Origin: Pseudonocardia sp.
GTDB taxonomy: Bacteria; Actinomycetota; Actinomycetes; Mycobacteriales; Pseudonocardiaceae
Direction of reading: 5' to 3'
Assembly (NCBI GenBank): GCA_019244295.1
Contig: JAFASX010000144.1
Coordinates: forward strand, 31,094 to 95,093
DNA length: 64,000 bases
Part shown: one piece after another, positions 53,800 to 63,278 of the stretch
Numbering within the stretch: position 1 is the stretch's first letter
Layout of the letters: each line of letters begins with the position of its first letter
The notes under the pieces: generated by a model
The model's input: only the letters and a program-made list of their open reading frames with translations
Told to the model about the DNA's origin: nothing
Databases searched by the model: none
Program-made: the position numbers and the translations under genes

Positions 53800-54802
53800 T
53801 AATTGGCGCAACTCATTTATCGCGGCCTTGCTGGGCTGGACAATGGACGCGTTCGACTACTTCATTTTCATTGTGATTTTCGTCTATGCCGATATCGCGA
53901 AGGACTTCCAAATCTCGCTACAACAGATCGCATTTCTCACGACGGCGACACTGATTATGCGACCGGTTGGGGCGATTCTGTTCGGTTGTGGGCGGACCGC
54001 AGGGGCCGGCGGATTCCGCTGCTGGTGGACGTCAGTTTCTACTCGATCGTCGGGTTCCTTTGCGCCTTCGCGCCGAACTTCACGGTGCTGTTCGTACCGC
54101 GGCTGTTGTACGGCATCGGTATGGGTGGTGAGTGGGGACTCGGCGCGGCGCTGGCGATGGAGAAGGTCCCGGAGAAACGACGGGGTTTCTTCTCTGGTCT
54201 GCTGCAGCAAGGCTACCCGCTAGGTTATCTGCTGGCGTCGTTGATCGTCATTTCCGCCGCCGGCTTGTCCTGGCGTTGGCTGTTCGGCCTGAGCATCCTG
54301 CCGGCACTGATCAGTCTGTTCATCCGAAGCAGGGTGCGTGAGTCGGAAGTTTGGGAAAACACCCAGGAGAAGATGCGGACAACCAATTCGTCTTTCCGAG
54401 ACGTGTTCGGCAATCCGGCTGTGCTCCGCCGGTTCGGCTACGCTGTTTGCTTACTCGCACGCCGCCGCCCTGCTGTGCCTTAGCTCGTTTCTGATGCAGA
54501 TCGTGACACAGGGCGCCTGGGGCGTCATCCCAGCTCATTTGACGGAGATGTCCCCAGACGCCATCCGAGCGTTTTGCCCAGGGGTGAGCTATCAGCCGAG
54601 CAACTGTCTAGCCGCGTTCAACCTGCCGATTCAAGAGTCGTTGGCCGCGTCGCACGGATATCCTTTCGCGCTGGCGGTGACAATCGGCCCGATGCTGCTC
54701 ACGGTGATCATCTTGTCGCTTGTGGGGAAGGAAGCGAAGGGGATCGAGTTCGGTGGCCGGTTGGGTACCCGGCAAGCCAGCCCAAGTCCGGTTCTCGGCT
54801 GA
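53800..54802 (+). pseudogene. Major facilitator transporter with two frameshifts
   Basis: Three consecutive frames together spell one MFS transporter of the carboxylate:H+ symporter type. Frame one is GWTMDAFDYFIFIVIFVYAD to VGAILFG (ends near 53986). Frame two is LWADRRGRRIPLLVDVSFYS to [15 protein letters not shown] (to about 54450). Frame three is [20 protein letters not shown] to [11 protein letters not shown]. Each junction needs a change of one base. No start codon is available upstream of SFIAALLGWTMDAFDYF, since in-frame stops lie just before it. The first gap falls in the conserved loop between helices 2 and 3. The gene is inactive unless the sequence has errors. Confidence 0.8.
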
Positions 54803-54808
54803 CGTCAA

Positions 54809-55851
54809 CTATCGGCACCGGGTAAGCATCGGCCACAGCCCGTCCACGCCAGCCGCTAACGCTTGACGCCCGACGAACGCGTTCCAGTAAGCGTCACTGC
54901 CATCTTCCTCACGCCAAGCCCAGAGCCGGGTGGTCACCAGCCGCAGATCGTGTTCCAAGGTGAAGCCGATGGCGCCATGCACCTGATGCGCGACGCGGGC
55001 CACCACACCAGCGGCCTCCCCGGTCCGGGCCTTGGCAACAGCGACCGCCACACCGGCGTCGTCTCCGGCGAAATCTCTGTCGGACGCAATCCGGACGGCC
55101 GTCATCGCGGCGGCGCGGCCAGCGGCGACCTCGGCGGCGGCCAGGGCGACTGTTGCTGGACCGCCTGGAACTCTGCGATAGGCCGGCCGAACTGAACTCG
55201 TTCGCGCGCATACCGGATCGACCGGGACAGCGCACCGCTAGCTACTCCGGCCAGCAGCAGCGACCGGAACAGCGCCGCTCGCCGCTTCATCAACTCCCGG
55301 GTACTAGCCGGAGCCGGCGCGAAGTCAACCGGCCGGCCGTGCAGCCGCACCTCGTCCCTCGGCTCCCCCGCCAGGTTCGAGCCGGGGACTATGCGTGCTT
55401 CGGACGGGTCCATTGAGACCACCAGATCAGTGCCGGTGTTATCAGCGGTCAGGAGTACAAGCCGGGTGGCGTGCCGGGCCCACCCGACCTTAGCCACCGT
55501 GCCGAATATCGACACTGTATGTCCATCGGTGCGCACGGTCAGGGTCCCGGCGGAGTCGACCACGACCGCTAGCGGACCGGCGGGGACGGACAACCCGGCG
55601 GAATGCAGCAGCCACCCAGCCGATTCGGTCTCAGCGAGAGGTACCGGGGCGGCCGCCTCACCGGCGGCCGACAGCACTGTAGCAAGATCGTCTAGCTCGC
55701 CGCCGCTGCCGCCCGCTTCCTCAGGCAAGGTGAGCTGGACCAGACCGAGGTCAGCCAGGGCCGACCACAGAGCAGTCGGCAAACCGTCGGTCCCCTCGGC
55801 CTGGTGATCGGCGAATACCGCCCTGGCGGTGCGCGCAAGTTCAGTGTTCAT
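54809..55851 (-). pseudogene. Acyl-CoA dehydrogenase subunit with one frameshift
   Basis: The first 230 residues (MNTELARTARAVFADHQAEG, then SALADLGLVQLTLPEEAGGS, and YARERVQFGRPIAEFQAVQQ) are an acyl-CoA dehydrogenase. After QQQ the frame breaks at about 55155. The other frame continues as ALAAAEVAAGRAAAMTAVRI and ends with GAIGFTLEHDLRLVTTRLWA and ALAAGVDGLWPML. Restoring one base gives a normal protein of about 345 residues. It overlaps the upstream, intact dehydrogenase gene (ATGA); such neighbours usually form alpha2beta2 enzymes as in steroid side-chain degradation. The break would disable the partner complex. Confidence 0.8.
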
Positions 55852-57029
55852 CGCAACCCCAGCCCCCTTGCCACCACGCCACGCAGAATTTCGTTTGTAC
55901 CGCCGCGGAGCGTGAACCCGGGAGCGTGCAATATCGCCTCGGCCAGCAACCTTGCGAAGTCCGACTCGGAGTCCTGATCCGGCGGGATCGTCACCAGTAG
56001 CCGGGCGGCGTCAATGACCTCGTTCTCGTAACGGGTACCGAGATCTTTGACCAGCGCCGCCGCGACATCCGCGCTGGCGCCGGCCTCGAGCAGGCCAGCG
56101 ATACCCAACGAAAGCCGGCGCAGCGTCCAGACCCGGGAAACCAGTGAGCCCAACTCGCGCAACCCAGCCTCGCCCAGCCGTTCCGGATTGCTGGACGACA
56201 ACTCCCCTACCAGGGCAACCAACAGCGGAAACGTCGAAAGGAACCGTTCAGGGCCGCTGCGTTCAAAGGACAGCTCAGAGGTCACCTGATGCCAGCCAGC
56301 GCCAATCTCACCCAGCACCAGTTCATCGGGGACGAACACCTCGTTCAGCACGACCTCGTTGAAGTGGTGCGCACCGGTGAGCAACCGGATGGGGTTGATC
56401 GTCACCCCCGGCGAGTCAAGCTCGACGATGAACTGGCTCAGCCCGGTATGCCGATCACCATCCTGAACTGGCGCGCTTCGGGCGAGCACGAAGAACGCGT
56501 GGGCATGGTGCGCGCCCGAAGTCCAGACCTTGGTGCCGGACAGCCGCCAGCCACCGTCGACTCGGACCGCTTTGGTCCGCACCGACGCCAGATCCGAGCC
56601 GGAGTCCGGTTCGCTCATCCCGATACCGAAATAGCATTCACCGGCCGCGATCCGCGGGAGATAGCGTTTTTTCTGCGCTTCGGTGCCAAAACGCAGCAGC
56701 GAGGGCCCGACCTGCCGATCGGCGACCCAGTGCGCGGCCACCGGCGCGCCGGCGGCAAGCAGCTCCTCGGTTACCACATAGCGGTCCAGCGCGCTTCGGC
56801 CGTGCCCGCCGTACTCAGTCGGCAGCGTCATACCCAGCCAGCCGCGGCTGCCCAACGCCTGACTGAACCGTTCATCCCAGCCAGACAGCCACACGTCGCA
56901 CTTCGGAACGAACCCTCCTTGCGCGCGCTCCTTGGCGAGGAACTCCCGCACCTGCGCCCGTAGCTGCTCGGTCGCCGCAGGTAGCTCGACCGAGGGCAAG
57001 GTCAGATCATGAACCAACACCGCAGTCAC
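55848..57029 (-). CDS. Acyl-CoA dehydrogenase
   Basis: The product of about 393 residues has the N-terminal helical domain (QLRAQVREFLAKERAQGGFV; WLGMTLPTEYGGHGRSALDR), the FAD-contact strand CYFGIGMSEPDSGSDLASVR with WTSGAHHAHAFFVLARS, and the C-terminal bundle ending FTLRGGTNEILRGVVARGLG. It oxidises an acyl-CoA to the enoyl-CoA. The GTG at 57029 gives MTAVLVHDLTLPSVE and the usual length; the frame is open to 57140, but that part covers the inverted repeat. The downstream partner subunit gene overlaps it and is frameshifted. Confidence 0.9.
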   Translation of the reverse strand: MTAVLVHDLTLPSVELPAATEQLRAQVREFLAKERAQGGFVPKCDVWLSGWDERFSQALGSRGWLGMTLPTEYGGHGRSALDRYVVTEELLAAGAPVAAHWVADRQVGPSLLRFGTEAQKKRYLPRIAAGECYFGIGMSEPDSGSDLASVRTKAVRVDGGWRLSGTKVWTSGAHHAHAFFVLARSAPVQDGDRHTGLSQFIVELDSPGVTINPIRLLTGAHHFNEVVLNEVFVPDELVLGEIGAGWHQVTSELSFERSGPERFLSTFPLLVALVGELSSSNPERLGEAGLRELGSLVSRVWTLRRLSLGIAGLLEAGASADVAAALVKDLGTRYENEVIDAARLLVTIPPDQDSESDFARLLAEAILHAPGFTLRGGTNEILRGVVARGLGLR

Positions 57030-57085
57030 CACCGACCGATCATCGCACGGGCCACCGACATACGCGGAACTCTCGACAGCCGCTC

Positions 57086-57149
57086 GCACAGCGTGTGTGT
57101 GGCTAGCACAGCCGCTGCAGGTGCTGTGCCAGCCACACACACGCTGTGC
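57086..57149. repeat. 27-base inverted repeat with a 10-base loop
   Basis: Left arm 57086-57112 begins GCACAGCGTGTGTGTGGCT. Right arm 57123-57149 is its reverse complement with one mismatch; the loop is CGCTGCAGGT. It lies between the divergent acyl-CoA dehydrogenase and FmdB-like genes, 57 and 85 bases from the respective starts. It is unrelated in sequence to the 56-base palindrome near gltB. A mobile palindromic element or a regulatory cruciform are possible. Confidence 0.85.
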
Positions 57150-57233
57150 ACCGGTGCTGGTGGCTGGTACCTGAGGTCACAGGGAGCAAAGAGTCGTGCA
57201 ACGCGGCTGGTCGTTGGCGGTATCCTGCTAAAT

Positions 57234-57455
57234 GTGCCGCGCTATGAATTCCGCTGTCGGGAATGCTCCCACACCTTCGAAGTCAACCGGCCGATGCACG
57301 CGTCGGGCGAACCGGCGCTCTGCCCCGCTGGTCACACCGACACCGTCAAGTTGCTGTCCACCGTGGCCCTCGCGGGCGCCCGTGCCGCAGCGACCCCCCG
57401 CTCAGCGATGGGCGGCGGTGGCGGCTGCTGTGGTGGTGGCTGCGGTTGCGGGTGA
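57234..57455 (+). CDS. FmdB-type zinc ribbon protein
   Basis: The 73-residue protein starts VPRYEFRCRECSHTFEVNRP. It has the first Cys pair CRECS and a second site in ALCPAGHTD, followed by LLSTVALAGARA and a Gly/Cys-rich tail GGGGGCCGGGCGCG. FmdB/CxxC-CxxC family members are small regulatory or metal-binding proteins of uncertain role. The GTG at 57234 aligns with the family start. The second knuckle has Cys and His rather than two Cys, and the Cys-rich tail might add metal ligands. Confidence 0.8.
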   Translation: MPRYEFRCRECSHTFEVNRPMHASGEPALCPAGHTDTVKLLSTVALAGARAAATPRSAMGGGGGCCGGGCGCG

Positions 57456-57517
57456 CGAAGCGGGCAAAACAGATGGCTGTGACGTTCGCAGCGGGATGAA
57501 TTACACTCCGCCCGCGA

Positions 57518-58309
57518 CTATATGAAGCGCGGCGCGCGCTTCTCCCGGTGCGCGGCCAGCCCCTCCCGGATGTCCGCCAACCCAAAGCCGTAGATCTCCA
57601 AGGCCATTGAGGCGTCAAATGTCGGCCCGGCCTGGCGGTACCAGTTGTTCAGCGCGTTCTTCGTCCACCGGGTCGCGGTTACCGAACCGGCGGCCAGCCG
57701 CTGGGCAACCGCGAGAGAGCGCTCAGCTAGTTGATCATCATCGACGCACAGCGAGACCAACCCGATCCGTTCGGCTTCCTCGCCGGAGAGCACTTCGCAG
57801 GTCAATAGGTAGTACTTGGCCTTGGCCATGCCGCACAGCAGCGGCCAGCAGATCGCGGCGTGGTCACCGGCCGCGACACCGAGCCGGGTGTGCCCGTCGA
57901 CGATCTTCGCCGAACGCCCGGCGATGGAAACATCAGCCAGCAGCGCGACCACGAGCCCGGCACCCACCGCCGGCCCGTGGATCGCCGAGACGATCGGGGT
58001 GTCGCAGTTGACCAGGTTGTGCACTAGGTCCTTGGCTTCTTGAAAGACCCGAGTCCGCACACCGGGGTCTCCGATCATCTCCGTGATCATGTCGAACGAG
58101 CCGCCAGCGGAGAACGCCTTGCCCGCGCCTCGCACCAGCACCGCCCGTACGTTCGAATCCCGGTGGATCACCGGCCAGACGTAGGCCAGTTGGCGATGCA
58201 TGTCCTCGCTTACCGCGTTCAGGTTCGGCCCGTCTAACACGATCTCCAAGATCCCGTCGCCGGGCCGGGAAAACTTCAGGTCGGGGAAAGCGTCATATGG
58301 ATCGGACAT
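57518..58309 (-). CDS. Enoyl-CoA hydratase/isomerase family protein
   Basis: The 263-residue crotonase-fold protein has [20 protein letters not shown], the oxyanion segment [30 protein letters not shown] and the C-terminal helix with [20 protein letters not shown]. Where typical hydratases have a catalytic Glu, this one reads [19 protein letters not shown], so an atypical substrate or reaction is likely. It lies beyond the FmdB-like gene, convergent with it. A 14-base palindrome precedes its start. Confidence 0.85.
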   Translation of the reverse strand: MSDPYDAFPDLKFSRPGDGILEIVLDGPNLNAVSEDMHRQLAYVWPVIHRDSNVRAVLVRGAGKAFSAGGSFDMITEMIGDPGVRTRVFQEAKDLVHNLVNCDTPIVSAIHGPAVGAGLVVALLADVSIAGRSAKIVDGHTRLGVAAGDHAAICWPLLCGMAKAKYYLLTCEVLSGEEAERIGLVSLCVDDDQLAERSLAVAQRLAAGSVTATRWTKNALNNWYRQAGPTFDASMALEIYGFGLADIREGLAAHREKRAPRFI

Positions 58310-58351
58310 CTAATTGACTCCCGCTCGCTCGACGACGACGTTGTTCTCCAC

Positions 58352-58365
58352 TGTTCCGCGGAACA
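58352..58365. promoter_or_regulatory. 14-base perfect palindrome upstream of the enoyl-CoA hydratase gene
   Basis: TGTTCCGCGGAACA is fully symmetric and lies 43-56 bases upstream of the hydratase start, just downstream of the gamma-glutamyltransferase stop. A related TTGTTC occurs 10 bases before it. The size fits a TetR- or other dimer-binding operator; a weak terminator stem is the alternative. Confidence 0.35.
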
Positions 58366-58375
58366 ACCACGCAAG

Positions 58376-60199
58376 CTATCGGGTGGTCACCACCATAGCC
58401 GAACCACCACCACGGCGGACCGGTTCAGCGTCGGCCTGGATACGCCCATCGTCGAGAAACTCCAGCGCCTCCACGGCGCCAATCTCGGGAATCGGGGTGA
58501 AGGCCTTCGGCGCGAGCACAAAGTGTTGACCGAGCGATTCCAACCCGGCGCGGTCCGGGGAATCCAGGAAGGCCGGTTCGGCTTCGGTGGTAGCCGTGTT
58601 GCGCTGTGAGGCGCGCGGCGCGGCGATCGCGTCCGGCAGCGTCATGCCCAAATCCAGCCGGTTCACCAGGGTCTGCAGCACAGTGGTGATGATCGTGGTC
58701 CCGCCCGGGGAACCAATCACCAGGTACGGTTTGCCTTCACGCAGCACAATGGTCGGCGCGATGCTGCTGCGCGGGCGCTTGCCGCCGCCGGGAAGGTTGG
58801 GATCCGGCACCCCGGGGGCGAGCGGGGCGAAGTCGAAGTCGGTCAGCTCGTTGTTGAGCAGGAATCCCCGATGCGGCACAACGATCCCGCTGCCGCCGGT
58901 CTGCTCGATGGTCAGTGTGTATGACACCACGTTGCCCCAACGGTCGGCGGTGACCAGATGCGTAGTGGAGGTGCCCCCGCGCGGCTGGGCACCGCCGGTC
59001 CCCTGGACGCAGCCAGTAGCCGGCTTGGTCGGGTCGGCGGGGGCGAGCGGGCTGGTCAAGGCCTTGATCGGGCTGATGAGGCAGGCTCGGTCTTTACCGA
59101 ATTCGGGTGTCAACAGCGGGCCGGTGGGCACGGAGGTGAAAGCCGGGTCGCCCACCCAACGGTTGCGGTCAGCGAACGCGATGCGGCTGGCCTCCAGGTA
59201 GTGGTGCAGCGCGGCAACCCGGTCGGCGGAAGAAAGATGGAAGTTGCTCAGGATGTTGAGCGCCTCACCAACCGTGGTACCACCGGACGACGACGGAGAC
59301 ACGCCATAGACATCGAGCCCGTGGTAGGTGGAATGGGTCGGTTCCCTGGGTATCACGGCGTAGGCGGCGAGGTCTGAAGCCTGCATGAGGCCGGGACGGA
59401 CGAAGCTCTCAGCGTCCGGGGCCACCGGGGGTTGCGTCACGGCATGCACGATGTCGTCAGCCAACTCACCGTGGTAGATCGCGCTGGCACCGTCACGGGC
59501 CAGCAGCCGGTAGGTCGCCGCCAGATCCGGGTTGCGCAACCGTGAGCCCACAACCGGCAGCTCGCCACCAGGCAGAAACAACTCGGTTGTCGACGTGATA
59601 GCCCGGAACCGCCGCTCGTTCATCACGGTATCGGCGCGGAACTGCGGGTCGACGACGAAACCGTTCTCAGCCAACCGGATGGCTGAGTCCAGGGCTTTAC
59701 TCAGCGGGATGGTGCCCCAGCTGTGCAGCGCCTGCTCCCACGTCGCTGTGGTGCCCGGTATCCCAACTGACAGACCCGAGTTGACCGCCTGGTCGAGCGG
59801 CAGCGGTCGGCCGGTGGCCGGTTCGATGAACGCGTCTGGCCGCATCGCGGCTGGAGCGGTTTCCCGACCGTCCAGGGTGTACACATGCTGAGTGCGTGCG
59901 TCGTAATAGACGAAGTACCCGCCTCCCCCGATGCCGTCGGAGTAGGGCTCGACCACGCCCAACGCGGCGGCGGTGGCGACCGCCGCGTCCACCGCGTTAC
60001 CTCCGGCTTTGAGCACATCGATGCCGGCCTGTGTGGCGTACGGGTTGACGCTGGACACCGCGCCGTCCGTGCCAACCGCGACGGCCGCGCGGGCCGGCGG
60101 ATGCTCGGCGGGCGCTGGTCCGCTGGGCGCCGGGCTACCGCAGGCGATGGCGAGCACCGCGCTACACAACGCGACTAGCAGGACCTTACCTGTAGTCAT
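58376..60199 (-). CDS. Gamma-glutamyltransferase, lipoprotein
   Basis: The product of about 607 residues begins MTTGKVLLVALCSAVLAIAC, a lipoprotein signal with the lipobox Cys at residue 20. The enzyme matures by self-cleavage before a Thr; the expected site is GGTSTTHLVTADRWGNVVSY. The large-subunit part has VSSVNPYATQAGIDVLKAGG and SDGIGGGGYFVYYD, and the small subunit GSPGGTTIITTVLQTLVNRL. These enzymes transfer or hydrolyse gamma-glutamyl groups of glutathione-like compounds outside the cell. The start at 60199 was chosen for the signal peptide; the frame extends upstream without one. Confidence 0.92.
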   Translation of the reverse strand: MTTGKVLLVALCSAVLAIACGSPAPSGPAPAEHPPARAAVAVGTDGAVSSVNPYATQAGIDVLKAGGNAVDAAVATAAALGVVEPYSDGIGGGGYFVYYDARTQHVYTLDGRETAPAAMRPDAFIEPATGRPLPLDQAVNSGLSVGIPGTTATWEQALHSWGTIPLSKALDSAIRLAENGFVVDPQFRADTVMNERRFRAITSTTELFLPGGELPVVGSRLRNPDLAATYRLLARDGASAIYHGELADDIVHAVTQPPVAPDAESFVRPGLMQASDLAAYAVIPREPTHSTYHGLDVYGVSPSSSGGTTVGEALNILSNFHLSSADRVAALHHYLEASRIAFADRNRWVGDPAFTSVPTGPLLTPEFGKDRACLISPIKALTSPLAPADPTKPATGCVQGTGGAQPRGGTSTTHLVTADRWGNVVSYTLTIEQTGGSGIVVPHRGFLLNNELTDFDFAPLAPGVPDPNLPGGGKRPRSSIAPTIVLREGKPYLVIGSPGGTTIITTVLQTLVNRLDLGMTLPDAIAAPRASQRNTATTEAEPAFLDSPDRAGLESLGQHFVLAPKAFTPIPEIGAVEALEFLDDGRIQADAEPVRRGGGSAMVVTTR

Positions 60200-60248
60200 C
60201 GTGGCACTCGATTGCTCGCGAACAGTCACGCTCGGGACGATAATCATC

Positions 60249-60743
60249 ATGTTGATCAGGCAGGCAACCAAGGACGACTGGGATTCGATCTGGCCCATTC
60301 TTCGCCGGATCGCCGCCGACGGCGACACCTTCTGCTGCGACCCGGACATCACCGATGGCCAAGCTTATACGATGTGGTTTCCCCCGCCCCCAGCACGCAC
60401 TGTCGTTGCGGTAGCTGATGAGGGTGCTGTCGTCGGCACGGCCGTCCTGCGACCCAACCATGGTGGGCCGGGCGCGCACGTCGCCAACGCCAGTTTTGCC
60501 GTTGACTACGACCACCGTGGACATCACGTTGGCCGTCGCCTCGGTGAACATGTCTTGGCTCTCGCCCGGCAGGACGGCTATTGCGCGATCCAGTTCAACG
60601 CGGTGGTCGAGACGAACACCCACGCCGTGGCGCTGTGGATGTCACTCGGATTCACCGTGCTGACCACCGTTCCCGAAGCGTTTCACCACCCCATCGCCGG
60701 TTACGTCGGCCTGCACATCATGCACCGAACGCTCTCGGGTTGA
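60249..60743 (+). CDS. GNAT family N-acetyltransferase
   Basis: The 164-residue protein has the GNAT order: MLIRQATKDDWDSIWPILRR, a core strand VVGTAVLRPNH, the acetyl-CoA loop VDYDHRGHHVGRRLGEHVLA and the C-terminal GYCAIQFNAVVETNTHAVAL with WMSLGFTVLTTVPEAF. The acceptor is unknown. It is divergent from the gamma-glutamyltransferase gene, 49 bases apart. Confidence 0.88.
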   Translation: MLIRQATKDDWDSIWPILRRIAADGDTFCCDPDITDGQAYTMWFPPPPARTVVAVADEGAVVGTAVLRPNHGGPGAHVANASFAVDYDHRGHHVGRRLGEHVLALARQDGYCAIQFNAVVETNTHAVALWMSLGFTVLTTVPEAFHHPIAGYVGLHIMHRTLSG

Positions 60744-60984
60744 GCGAGCCACCATGCAGAGGCAGCCACGGTCGTCTAACAAATTGTGCTACAGCACCCC
60801 GTTTCGCGGTCGTGGTCAAATCAGACTCCTTGCTTCGCTGCGGTCGATCGCCCGCTTATACCAGGCTAGGCAGGACGCCGACGCCGGGCCAGTGGGTTCG
60901 GCGAGGGTCTCGCGGAGCTATGGTCACCCGGCCAGGCTGCCCCGCTACCTCGGGGCCGCGCAGTATCCGACACGGGGGGTAATC

Positions 60985-61158
60985 ATGTCACTTCTCGCCG
61001 CTACCAGCGGGGACGGGGCGCGAGGGCTGCTGGCATTGGCGCTCGTGTTCGGTATCGGCTATTTCCTGCTGTTCTTTTTCTTCGAAAAAGCCAGAGTGGG
61101 CGCCTGGGTTTTGCTGGCCGCGATCCTGGTCGGAATCTTGGTCGCCACCGGACGGTAA
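60985..61158 (+). CDS. Tiny two-helix membrane protein
   Basis: The 57-residue protein starts MSLLAATSGDGARGLLALAL, with two hydrophobic helices (GLLALALVFGIGYFLLFFFF and VGAWVLLAAILVGILVATGR) joined by EKAR. A run of six G lies 4-9 bases before the ATG and fixes the start. No family was recognised. It converges on the phospholipase-like gene. Confidence 0.6.
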   Translation: MSLLAATSGDGARGLLALALVFGIGYFLLFFFFEKARVGAWVLLAAILVGILVATGR

Positions 61159-61181
61159 GCGAACCACGACTGCTGTGGGGT

Positions 61182-63278
61182 TCAGCGCGCTGAAGCCGCT
61201 ATACCCGGGTACGTCCGGCTCGGCTTGCCGTTCTCGAGATGACCGGCAAAGCGGCGCAGGAAATGTGGGTCCCCGTCCACGCCGAAGCTCAGGTCGTACC
61301 ACCCGAACGCACTCGCCGTGGCATCCCACTCTTCGGTATGCGTTTCACCCGCGTTGACGCCGATGACGCGCGCCGGCTGGCCCGCGAGAGCATCGCTGAG
61401 CTGGACTTTCGCCGATGACGGCCCGTTGTTGATGATTGCCCAGCGCAGGGTGGGGCTGGTTGGGCCGCCGGCCGTGGACAGCGTCACCTCTATCCCTCCG
61501 GCCCCGGTAGCCACCCCCCGGAACTGGCGCAGAAACCCATTCGGGCCATGCACCGACACGTCGTAACTTCCGGATACGGTCAGGGGAACGGCCGAGGTCG
61601 CGGCCGGATTCAGCAGCTGTGAACTGGGTGTGCCAGAGGAGTACACCGCGAGCTGTACCGGCCTGCTCCCCTGGTTTTCCAGCCGCAGGTTGAGCGCTCC
61701 ACCATTCAGCACAGCATTAGCCAGCGGCTGATACGGCAGTGGCCTGGCCGGGCGCGACCCTGGCGGCTGCTCGGGCATGCGCAGCGTCGAAGGGTCGGGC
61801 ACCGCCGGTTGCGGCAGATTGGGCTGGCGTTGGTCGACCGCACGCTGCATGGCGGCGGCGTCTGGCAACGCCGGAATCGTCATGGTGTGTTCGCGGAAGT
61901 CGAACGCCCTGGTCAGGTCACCGGTGACCGCCCGGCGCCATTCGGAGATATTGGGCTCCTGCACGCCCGTCCAGCGCTCCAGAAAGCGGATCACCGAGGT
62001 GTGGTCGTAGACCTCCGAACTGACCCAGCCACCCCGGCTCCACGGGGAAATCACCGTCATCGGCACCCTTGGTCCCAACCCGATCGGCCGCCCACCGACA
62101 TATTCCAGCGGGGTACCCGGCGGCGCTACTGGAGGCAACACGTGGTCGAAGAAGCCGTCGTTCTCGTCGTAGTTGAGGAACAGGACAGTGGACTCCCACA
62201 ACGCCGGGTTGTCGAACAGCGCACGCAGCACGGTGTCGACATAACGAGCACCGTCCACCGGGCGGGCCCTAGGATGCTCGCAGTAGGCGTAGGGCGCCAC
62301 GATCCAGCTGACCTGGGGCAACGTGCCGGCACGGCAGTCAGCGACGAACTCGGATAGCACATGGTTGACATCCCGGCCCCGACCGGAGCTGGGTTGCCAG
62401 TCGCCATGCACGCTCGCCCGCTCGGCCAGCTGGCGATGGGCCGGATCGGACGAGGTCAGCGCATCGTGGTAAGCGTGAAACAGCCACAGCGGGTTGTCGC
62501 CGTAATCGCCAAGGTAGCCGTCTTCACCCTCGCGGTCACCGACTTCTTTGTTGGCGTACACCTGCCAGGTGATGCCGGCGGCCTGTAGCCGCTCCGGATA
62601 GGTGGTCCACCGGTACACCGGTTTGTAGTCGTCCGGGTTACCGATGGCCGGCCCGCCCGCTCGGCCATCCGGGTCGATCGTCCCGGTGAACAGGTGCAGC
62701 CGGTTCGGCGTAGTCGGGCCGAGCAGCGAACAAAAGTAGTGATCACAGATGGTGAACGCGTCGGCCAGCGCGTGGTGAAACGGAATGTCGGACTCGGCGA
62801 AGTGCGCCATGGTGAACTCGGTCTTGGCGGCGATCCAGCCGTCGTAGCCGCCGCCTGCCCACGCCGCGTGCGTGCCGTCCCAACTGTGGTCAAGATCGAT
62901 CAATCGCTGCGCGTCCACCTGTAGCGTGTCGAGGTGGAAAGGCAGCAGAGCGCCGCCCTTTGGGTTCGGCTGGCTAAAGACACCGGTCAGCGCCGTGGTG
63001 TCACCGAACCCACGGACACCAGGCAGCATGCCGTAGTAGTGGTCGAACGAGCGGTTCTCCTGCATGAGGATCACCACGTGCTCGACGTCGTCCAGGCGAC
63101 CCCGCCGACGCGGCTCGCCGATCGAGTGGATCAGCCCGTCCGGTAAGGCGGCGAGTGCCGCGCCGGCCGCCACGATTCCGGCCGCCGCTGCGCCACGGGC
63201 GAGGAAGCGACGGCGGTTGAGGTCACCAGATTTGATCACCCCTGAAGCACAGTAGAAGCCGACGAACCTTGAACCCAT
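61182..63278 (-). CDS. Tat-exported phospholipase C-type phosphoesterase
   Basis: The 698-residue protein has a twin-arginine signal (DLNRRRFLARGAAAAGIVAA). The phosphoesterase domain (about 55-450) has EHVVILMQENRSFDHYYGML and later FLNYDENDGFFDHVLPPVAP. Two C-terminal DUF756 beta domains follow (from about 500). This is the architecture of bacterial non-haemolytic phospholipase C and related acid phosphatases. The substrate may be a phospholipid or another phosphodiester. The start could also be the GTG at 63239, which leaves 7 residues before the Arg run. Confidence 0.9.
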   Translation of the reverse strand: MGSRFVGFYCASGVIKSGDLNRRRFLARGAAAAGIVAAGAALAALPDGLIHSIGEPRRRGRLDDVEHVVILMQENRSFDHYYGMLPGVRGFGDTTALTGVFSQPNPKGGALLPFHLDTLQVDAQRLIDLDHSWDGTHAAWAGGGYDGWIAAKTEFTMAHFAESDIPFHHALADAFTICDHYFCSLLGPTTPNRLHLFTGTIDPDGRAGGPAIGNPDDYKPVYRWTTYPERLQAAGITWQVYANKEVGDREGEDGYLGDYGDNPLWLFHAYHDALTSSDPAHRQLAERASVHGDWQPSSGRGRDVNHVLSEFVADCRAGTLPQVSWIVAPYAYCEHPRARPVDGARYVDTVLRALFDNPALWESTVLFLNYDENDGFFDHVLPPVAPPGTPLEYVGGRPIGLGPRVPMTVISPWSRGGWVSSEVYDHTSVIRFLERWTGVQEPNISEWRRAVTGDLTRAFDFREHTMTIPALPDAAAMQRAVDQRQPNLPQPAVPDPSTLRMPEQPPGSRPARPLPYQPLANAVLNGGALNLRLENQGSRPVQLAVYSSGTPSSQLLNPAATSAVPLTVSGSYDVSVHGPNGFLRQFRGVATGAGGIEVTLSTAGGPTSPTLRWAIINNGPSSAKVQLSDALAGQPARVIGVNAGETHTEEWDATASAFGWYDLSFGVDGDPHFLRRFAGHLENGKPSRTYPGIAASAR

